A stretch of 61,169 bases of DNA from Catenulispora pinistramenti (lineage in GTDB: Bacteria; Actinomycetota; Actinomycetes; Streptomycetales; Catenulisporaceae): contig NZ_JAAFYZ010000037.1 in the NCBI RefSeq assembly GCF_018274385.1, forward strand, positions 1-61,169. Direction: 5' to 3'. Position 1 is the first letter of the stretch; each line of letters opens with the position of its first letter. The notes below the pieces were generated by a model, which saw nothing but the letters and a program-made list of their open reading frames with translations, was not told the origin of the DNA and did not search any database. Positions 56,051 to 61,169 of this stretch are shown in pieces. The translations under genes were made by a program, and so were the position numbers.

Positions 56051-58672
56051 ATGCGCGCGCAGAGATTGTCGGTCATGGCTGTGGGGGCCTTGGCTGTTTT
56101 GGGGGCGGTTCCTTACACAGCGGTATCGGCTCAGGCCGCCACGTCCACGGCGTCCACGGCCGCGCCGACCGCGTCGTCTCCGGCGACGACGCCGGAGCCC
56201 GCGACGGAGCTGATCGTCGAAGGTCAGCCGGGTGACATGGTCACCAACGGATTCACCGGTGTGGAGACGGGCTCGGCGTACGCCCTGCAGTCCTATGCCA
56301 ACAATGACAACGCGGCATGGGTCCCGCCGGTGTCCAATCTCAGCTTCCAGTCGATCCACAACGGCGACCTCAACGACCCGACCTCGTTCGGGTTCGCGTT
56401 CAACATGCCCACCGGGCAGCAGTGGGCCGTCGGGCAGACGTACACGAACACCGAGGGGATCGTCTACGGCGGCGGCACCCAGCCCTGGTTCTTCTTCAGC
56501 CAGTTCAACACCGGACCCTGCGGCCGGCCCTCGAGCGTCATCGGGGCCGAAGACGACAAGGGCACCGTCAAGATCGACGATCTGACCTGGACCAACGGCG
56601 TCAACAGCCAGATCGCGTCGATGGAGGTGGAGTTCACCCAGTCCTGCCACGGCGGCCCGGTGACCCGCGGCCTGTTCCGCTACAACGAGACCGGCCCGCT
56701 CCCGCCCGGCGCACCGACCGGCCAGCCGCTGCCGGCCGGACAGGGCACCGTCGCGCCGCTGACCTTCCGGCGCGGCACGTCGATCATCTCCGCGCCGACC
56801 GGGGCGGTGGACGGCCCGCGGCTGGCGACGGTCTCCTCGGCCGCCGAGGGCGCCACCACCTGGAACCCGCTCGGCACGCGCCTGCTCTACAGCTCCGATC
56901 CGGGCCTGTCCACGGTGCACCCGGACGGCAGCGGCGCCGCGCCGCTGACCGAGCCGCCCGGCGTCGCCACCAAGGACACCCAGCCGGTGGAGACCTGGGA
57001 CGGGTCCGTCGTGGTCTTCGTCCAGGGCGACGGCGGCGCCGTGGCGAACCTGGTCTCGGAGAACACCGACGGGACCACGGCCGGGGACGCCTACCGCCTG
57101 CCGACCGGCGCGGCCTGTCAGCAGGAGCACTTCCCGAGCTTCGGCGCCGACGGATCGCTGATCTACGAGTGCGACAGTGGCGGCGCGCAGTCGGTCTACC
57201 ACCTCGGCTCCTCCGGCGCGGCCCAGCTCATCCCGAACGCGTCGCAGCCCGCCTCCTCCAACGACGGCACGAAGATCGCCTTCGTGCGGCCGGACGGCAG
57301 CGGGGTCCCGCAGGTCTTCACCGCGAACGCCGACGGCAGCGGGATCACCCAGGTCTCGCACGACCCGAACGGCGCGAGCAAGCCGGCCTGGTCCGGCGAC
57401 GGGAAGTACCTGGCCTACGCCAACGAGGCCTTCCACGAGATCCTGGAGATCCCCTCGGCCGGCGGCGCCCCGGTCGGCAGCATCCCCGACGCCGACGACC
57501 CCGACTTCACCCCGCCGGTCGTCGACTCGAACGTGGTCCGGCAGGCCGGAGCCGACCGGATCGGCACCGCCATCGCGGCCTCGCAGCTGAACTTCGCCGG
57601 CCACGGCGCCGCCGACCGGCTGCGCGCGCAGGCCGGGGCCGTCGTGCTGGCCCGCAGCGACACCTTCGCCGACGCGCTCGGCGGCTCGGCGCTGGCCGTC
57701 CACGCGAACGCCCCGCTGCTGATCACCGGCTCGGCCGGCCTCAATCCGGCGGTCAAGACCGAGATCGGCCGCGTGCTGGCCCCCGGCGGGACCGTCTATC
57801 TGCTCGGCGGGCCGCAGGCGCTGTCCCCGGCGGTGGCCGCGGCGCTGTCCCGCTACCACGTGGTCCGGCTGGCCGGCGACACCCGCTACGGCACGGCGGT
57901 GGCCATCGCCAAGCAGATCAACCCGCACCCGACCACGGTGATGATCGCGACCGGGGCGGTGTTCCCGGACGCGCTGGCCGCCGGCGCCACCGGCCAGCCG
58001 GTGCTGCTGACCGACGGCGCGACGATGCCGAAGGAGACCCTGGACTACCTGAAGAACCTGAACCCGAACCCCTCGGCCGGCGGTACCGAACTGGTCACCG
58101 TCGGCGGGCCGGGAGACGCGGCGCTGATCTCGGCGTACAAGGCGGACAAGATGCCGTCCTGGCCCGCCCAGATCTTCCGCCGCAAGCTGGCCGGCGCCGA
58201 CCGGTACTCCACCGCCCTGCTGGTCGCGCAGACCTACTTCAGCAGCGACCTCGACGCCGCTCTGGCGACCGGCAGCACCTGGCCGGACGCACTGTCCGGC
58301 GGCGCGATGATCGGCCACCGCGGCGGCCCGCTGCTGCTCACCGCACCCACCGGCATCAGCCCGGCGGTACTGGCGTACCTGCGCGGCCAGTCGGCGAGCC
58401 TGTACGACCTGTTCCTGATGGGCGGCCCGGCAGCACTGCCGAACGCGATCGGACAGCAGGCCGCGACGGTGATCGGCCTGCCCGGCCACGTGCGGGTGGG
58501 CGGCGCCTTCGCGGCGCCCGGTGAGATCGCTTCGGGGGCGAAGGACGACGCGTCCGGTGCTCCGAAGACCGGGGTGAAGAGCGCGCCGAAGGCCGGGGCC
58601 GGGGCGAAGGCCGGTGGGGCCGGGCAGACGGCGCATGCCGGTGACCTGTCCCCCGTCTCGCGCGAGGGCTGA
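56051..58672 (+). CDS. Secreted beta-propeller protein with cell-wall-binding repeats 2
   Basis: 873 residues. ATG follows GGGGAGGGTG. Signal peptide MRAQRLSVMAVGALAVLGAV ... SAQAA, then a Ser/Thr/Ala-rich linker. Residues about 50-215 form a beta-rich surface domain (two Cys). A TolB/PD40-like propeller follows (DGTKIAFVRPDGSGVPQVF, WSGDGKYLAYANEA). The C-terminal 350 residues hold three cell-wall-binding-2 modules (AGADRIGTAIAASQ, AGDTRYGTAVAIAKQ, AGADRYSTALLVAQ). Ends in a Lys/Ala/Gly low-complexity tail. Wall-attached, probably structural or receptor-like; no enzyme signature. Confidence 0.85.
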   Translation: MRAQRLSVMAVGALAVLGAVPYTAVSAQAATSTASTAAPTASSPATTPEPATELIVEGQPGDMVTNGFTGVETGSAYALQSYANNDNAAWVPPVSNLSFQSIHNGDLNDPTSFGFAFNMPTGQQWAVGQTYTNTEGIVYGGGTQPWFFFSQFNTGPCGRPSSVIGAEDDKGTVKIDDLTWTNGVNSQIASMEVEFTQSCHGGPVTRGLFRYNETGPLPPGAPTGQPLPAGQGTVAPLTFRRGTSIISAPTGAVDGPRLATVSSAAEGATTWNPLGTRLLYSSDPGLSTVHPDGSGAAPLTEPPGVATKDTQPVETWDGSVVVFVQGDGGAVANLVSENTDGTTAGDAYRLPTGAACQQEHFPSFGADGSLIYECDSGGAQSVYHLGSSGAAQLIPNASQPASSNDGTKIAFVRPDGSGVPQVFTANADGSGITQVSHDPNGASKPAWSGDGKYLAYANEAFHEILEIPSAGGAPVGSIPDADDPDFTPPVVDSNVVRQAGADRIGTAIAASQLNFAGHGAADRLRAQAGAVVLARSDTFADALGGSALAVHANAPLLITGSAGLNPAVKTEIGRVLAPGGTVYLLGGPQALSPAVAAALSRYHVVRLAGDTRYGTAVAIAKQINPHPTTVMIATGAVFPDALAAGATGQPVLLTDGATMPKETLDYLKNLNPNPSAGGTELVTVGGPGDAALISAYKADKMPSWPAQIFRRKLAGADRYSTALLVAQTYFSSDLDAALATGSTWPDALSGGAMIGHRGGPLLLTAPTGISPAVLAYLRGQSASLYDLFLMGGPAALPNAIGQQAATVIGLPGHVRVGGAFAAPGEIASGAKDDASGAPKTGVKSAPKAGAGAKAGGAGQTAHAGDLSPVSREG

Positions 58673-58723
58673 GCATACGGGGTTAGCTGCGCCCGTGGAG
58701 TGATTCAGAGCAGGAGTAACAGC

Positions 58724-58757
58724 ACAGGGCCGGTCCGGGATTCCGGGCCGGCCCTGT
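58724..58757 (+). terminator. Hairpin after the propeller gene
   Basis: Perfect ten-base arms ACAGGGCCGG / CCGGCCCTGT with further pairing inside (TCCGG/CCGGG-like). No U-tract, since GGGCAG follows. Likely transcript stop or stabiliser 51 bp after the gene. Confidence 0.6.
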
Positions 58758-58880
58758 GGGCAGTCACGACGTCGCTGGGAGACGGGCACGACGGGCAGTT
58801 ACAAGGCGCGCAAGCCGTTGAAGGCGTGAGGCGTTCGTCGCCCAAGCCGGTGGTCCGGCGCAGATGATTGAGGCTGACCT

Positions 58881-59675
58881 CTAGGCCGCGTCGTCCTCGT
58901 CCGCCCCGGCGGCCTCGCGTACCTCTTCGACAGGGTCGCTGCGGAGCCTTTCCAAGAGCTCTGCAGCGGCCCTCCTGTTGAAGCCGGAGAGGGCATAGGC
59001 GAGTGCTTTGCGGACGGCCGGGTCCGGGTGGTCGGCCAGATGGGCGACCCGGAACACGTCGCTCTGCTGGCGGCCGTGAAGCTCGTCCAGGAGCTCGACG
59101 ATCGCCGCGCCTTCTTGTGCGGTGCGCAGCTTCTCCATGACTTCCTGGCGAGGCCGGATGTGGCTCCGGTCGAAGTCCTGGGACTTGTCCCGGATTCTGG
59201 AGATCCGATACTCGCCTCGGGCCATGCACGCCGGGCACGGGCAGGGGCGGCGGCCATGCGCGGTCGGCGTGTAGCGCCAGCCGACAGGACGGTTCAGCGA
59301 CCTGATGCGGCGGATCTCCTGGGCATCGACTCCGCGCCGGAGGAAGACCTCATAGCCGCGCATCGCCTCGGGCGAGAGAGACAGGAAGCGCGCTACTGCC
59401 TGTGCGGCGGTCACTTCTTGGGGGACGGCGCCGTAATAGCCCACGGTCACTGCAGTGTCGTCCGGTATCCGGAAGTGGACGGCGACCAGGCGTGGCGACT
59501 GCCAGCGCTTGATCTCGCGGGACCACTGGTAGGTCAGCGTGTAGTCCCCTAGGAGGGGCGTGCAGTAGACGCCGGGGCGCGGGTCGTCACTGCGGGAGCG
59601 GCTGACCGGGGAAAGCCCGGAGCGGCGGATGCGCGCCGCGTTCTTCTCCGGGGTCAGATGTACGAACCAGGCCAT
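58881..59675 (-). CDS. HEAT-repeat protein with ART-like N-terminal domain (tentative)
   Basis: 264 residues from the ATG at 59675. The C-terminal 65 residues are HEAT-like helices (VFRVAHLADHPDPAVRKALA, ALSGFNRRAAAELLERLRSD). A Cys cluster CPCPACMARGEY lies mid-protein and could bind zinc. The N-terminal 140 residues begin MAWFVHLTPEKNAARIRRSGL and include GVYCTPLLGDYTLTYQWSRE and VHFRIPDDTAVTVGYYG, a pattern reminiscent of ADP-ribosyltransferase-type domains (KptA/DarT-like), with His and Tyr at plausible places; this resemblance is weak and by eye only. Convergent with the NlpC/P60 gene's neighbour region; alone otherwise. Confidence 0.6.
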   Translation of the reverse strand: MAWFVHLTPEKNAARIRRSGLSPVSRSRSDDPRPGVYCTPLLGDYTLTYQWSREIKRWQSPRLVAVHFRIPDDTAVTVGYYGAVPQEVTAAQAVARFLSLSPEAMRGYEVFLRRGVDAQEIRRIRSLNRPVGWRYTPTAHGRRPCPCPACMARGEYRISRIRDKSQDFDRSHIRPRQEVMEKLRTAQEGAAIVELLDELHGRQQSDVFRVAHLADHPDPAVRKALAYALSGFNRRAAAELLERLRSDPVEEVREAAGADEDDAA

Positions 59676-59704
59676 AGGCGTCCACGGTAGGCGCACGGTG
59701 CTGA

Positions 59705-60628
59705 TCAGTCACCCGCATTGTTGTTGCGGTAGGGCTCGTACACGCCGAACCCGCTGTAGTACGGGTACGGGATCACGTGGTGCAGCGTCCCCTGCGGGCA
59801 CAGCTCGTAGCCGACGTAGGAGTTGTGCGCGTAGTCGGCCCAGCGGTCGAAGATGATGACGTGGCCGGTGGCGACGTCGGTGTTCAGCAGGACGTCGCCG
59901 GGGCGCAGGTCTTCTTTGGCGATGCGGTGCGCCACCTGGGGCATGACCGAGGTGACCAGGGAGTCGCGCAGGCCCCAGCACATGGAGACGTAGCCCGCGC
60001 AGTCGGTGCGGTAGCCCTCGTGCCAGACGTGCTGGTTGTAGGGGACGCGTTGGGCGACCCAGTGTTCGGCGCGGGCGATGATCTGGCGGCGCAGGCGGCT
60101 CAGGGTGCCGAGGGCGGTTTCGGAGAGGTCCTGGGGTTGGGCGGTCGCGGGGTGCCAGAGGCCCGAGCTGCCAGGGGCAGGGGCGTGGGCCTCGGGGCTG
60201 GCCGGGCCCGGAACAATACCTTCGTAGGAACCATTGGCACCATCGGCACCGGCCGGAGCGCCGAACAGCGGCGTCGAAGGCCCGGGGTCGTGGCCGCCCA
60301 TGGGGACCTGACCCGGGGAGTGGATCGGCGGCACGGCCGCATGGACCGTCGCGTCCGCCTGCTCGTAGGTCGCCTGCGTCCGCCGGATCCGCGCCGCGTC
60401 GTCGACCAGTTCCCGCACCAGCCGGTCGGTCGCCGACTCCAGCGCCGCCAGGCCCGAGGACTCGGCGGCCAGCTGCGGATCCGCGGTGGCGGCCTCGACG
60501 ACGTGCCGCAACGTCGTGCTGACCTCGGCCAGTTCGCGGGCGAAGCCGTCCCAGGCGGAGGCCAGCCACTCGAATTCCGGTCCGAGCGCGTAGAAGCTGG
60601 CGCCCGCCGCTTCCTTCTCGGTGCTCAC
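59705..60628 (-). CDS. NlpC/P60-like hydrolase with WXG100-type N-terminus
   Basis: 307 residues from the GTG at 60628, which overlaps the upstream stop as GTGA. The N-terminal 100 residues are helical with an EFEWLASAWDGFARELAEVS segment resembling WXG100/ESX-type proteins. A Pro/Gly-rich linker follows. The C-terminal domain has the NlpC/P60 outline: catalytic Cys in YRTDCAGYVSMCWG (about residue 210) and His in VATGHVIIFDRW (about 256). Probable peptidoglycan or cell-wall amidase, or an effector. No signal peptide, so export may use the type VII route. Confidence 0.78.
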   Translation of the reverse strand: MSTEKEAAGASFYALGPEFEWLASAWDGFARELAEVSTTLRHVVEAATADPQLAAESSGLAALESATDRLVRELVDDAARIRRTQATYEQADATVHAAVPPIHSPGQVPMGGHDPGPSTPLFGAPAGADGANGSYEGIVPGPASPEAHAPAPGSSGLWHPATAQPQDLSETALGTLSRLRRQIIARAEHWVAQRVPYNQHVWHEGYRTDCAGYVSMCWGLRDSLVTSVMPQVAHRIAKEDLRPGDVLLNTDVATGHVIIFDRWADYAHNSYVGYELCPQGTLHHVIPYPYYSGFGVYEPYRNNNAGD

Positions 60629-60987
60629 CGCGCCAACCCCGGCGCGACCGGCTCGCCGACGTCGGTCTGGCTGCCGTGCGCGGGCCCCGCGTCCGGTCTC
60701 GCCTGCGCTGGCGGCTGGGCCGCGACGGCTGCCCCGACCGCCGCCGTAGCCGCCGCGTGCACCCGCTCGGCCGAGGCCCGCAGCGCCACCGCCAGCTGCA
60801 GGCACTCCCGCGAGCGCTCCGCGGCTCGCGCCCGGAACCGCTCCGCGGCCCGGCCGGACCAGGTCACCTGGGAGGTGGCCCGGACGATCGCGGCGGACAA
60901 CTGGTCCATCCGGCGTGCCTGGGCGTCGATCGCGCCGGCCAGGGCCGGGCGTTCGGGGGTCGGGGCGGGGGTCTGGGCGGTGATCAC
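60625..60987 (-). CDS. WXG100-like small helical protein
   Basis: About 120 residues from the GTG at 60987; the start is uncertain because no ribosome site is visible and an upstream GTG at 61038 is in frame. Mostly helical, with QMTWSGRAAERFRARAAERS-like sequence carrying the W-S-G of WXG100 proteins (here SQVTWSGRAAERFR) and a disordered Ala/Pro end. Coupled by a 4-base overlap to the NlpC/P60-like gene, so the pair may be co-secreted or partner. The 61046-61169 stretch beyond it shows no gene. Confidence 0.65.
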   Translation of the reverse strand: MITAQTPAPTPERPALAGAIDAQARRMDQLSAAIVRATSQVTWSGRAAERFRARAAERSRECLQLAVALRASAERVHAAATAAVGAAVAAQPPAQARPDAGPAHGSQTDVGEPVAPGLAR

Positions 60988-61169
60988 GGTGACAGCACGG
61001 TAGTCGCGAATCAGGCAGATCACCGCAACTCGCGACACTGTTCACCGGAACGGATGAGTTTGTCGGGAGGGGCCGCGCGGCACCGATCCGTGGACGTCAG
61101 AACATGTCCTCCGCGTGCCAAAGCACCCGGATTGGCCCTCCCCGGCCGTCTGGGCGCTCCGCTATATTC

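Noticed and set aside
56015..58789. 924-codon minus-strand frame opposite the cell-wall-binding protein
   Set aside because: Low-complexity Arg/Gly/Val composition, no family motifs, and the plus-strand gene has a signal peptide and known domains.

Overview
The window is about 61 kb of high-G+C DNA with dense genes, many GTG starts, 1- and 4-base stop/start overlaps, and actinomycete-specific families: an XRE regulator with DUF397 partners, a SigE-type sigma factor, an EtfD-like iron-sulfur protein, a WXG100-like gene beside an NlpC/P60 gene, and a tellurite-resistance/dicarboxylate (TDT) transporter. Gene content and the two secreted cell-wall-binding-repeat-2 proteins fit a Streptomyces-like filamentous actinomycete. 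Catenulisporales is my best guess, but that is inference. I saw no rRNA, tRNA, CRISPR array, prophage or complete insertion sequence, so this looks like chromosomal core with small accessory patches.

Layout. 0.2-8 kb: a secreted anchored protein, a TetR/glycosyltransferase divergent pair, a rhodanese, serS, an MFS exporter with a decayed tandem copy of its own 5' end, and a cell-wall-binding protein. 8-15.5 kb: histidine utilisation. hutU, an M20 amidohydrolase, hutF and hutI read leftward, and hutH reads rightward from a shared intergenic region. A 203-bp element with 43-bp terminal inverted repeats sits between hutF and hutI. 15.6-23.4 kb: a lipoprotein, a small membrane protein, an ArsR-type regulator/MFS pair with a tandem palindromic operator, an RpiR/SIS regulator, an EtfD-like electron-transfer protein and a DUF4097 membrane protein. 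23.5-31.1 kb: accessory patch with a 40-residue membrane peptide, a zinc-ribbon protein, XRE + DUF397, a second DUF397, and a tandem Hsp90-family ATPase + large TPR protein. 31.2-38.2 kb: sigma factor and membrane partner, purA, a class III aminotransferase, an Arg/Gly/Glu-rich repeat protein and a hypothetical. 38.3-40.4 kb: a MarR/DHA2 exporter pair. 40.4-56 kb: the purine region (purD, purB, purC, purS-purQ-purL) interleaved with an M48-like membrane protein, a GT-C enzyme, a ribbon-helix-helix/DUF4097/ABC-exporter operon and a TDT transporter. 56-61 kb: a large secreted propeller/cell-wall-binding protein, a HEAT-repeat protein, and an NlpC/P60 + WXG100-like pair.

How the genes work together. 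hutH, hutU, hutI and hutF take histidine to N-formylglutamate, and the M20 enzyme in the operon probably does the last step because no hutG is present. Seven purine genes here cover the PurD, PurS/Q/L, PurC and PurB steps plus PurA, and the last three genes are translationally coupled. Several exporters are each paired with a regulator and a visible candidate operator.

The best candidates for undescribed biology are the Hsp90-TPR two-gene module, the ribbon-helix-helix/DUF4097/ABC operon with its array of TGGCACC boxes beside a near-parS site, the hut-cluster inverted-repeat element, and the 30-residue repeat protein next to the aminotransferase.
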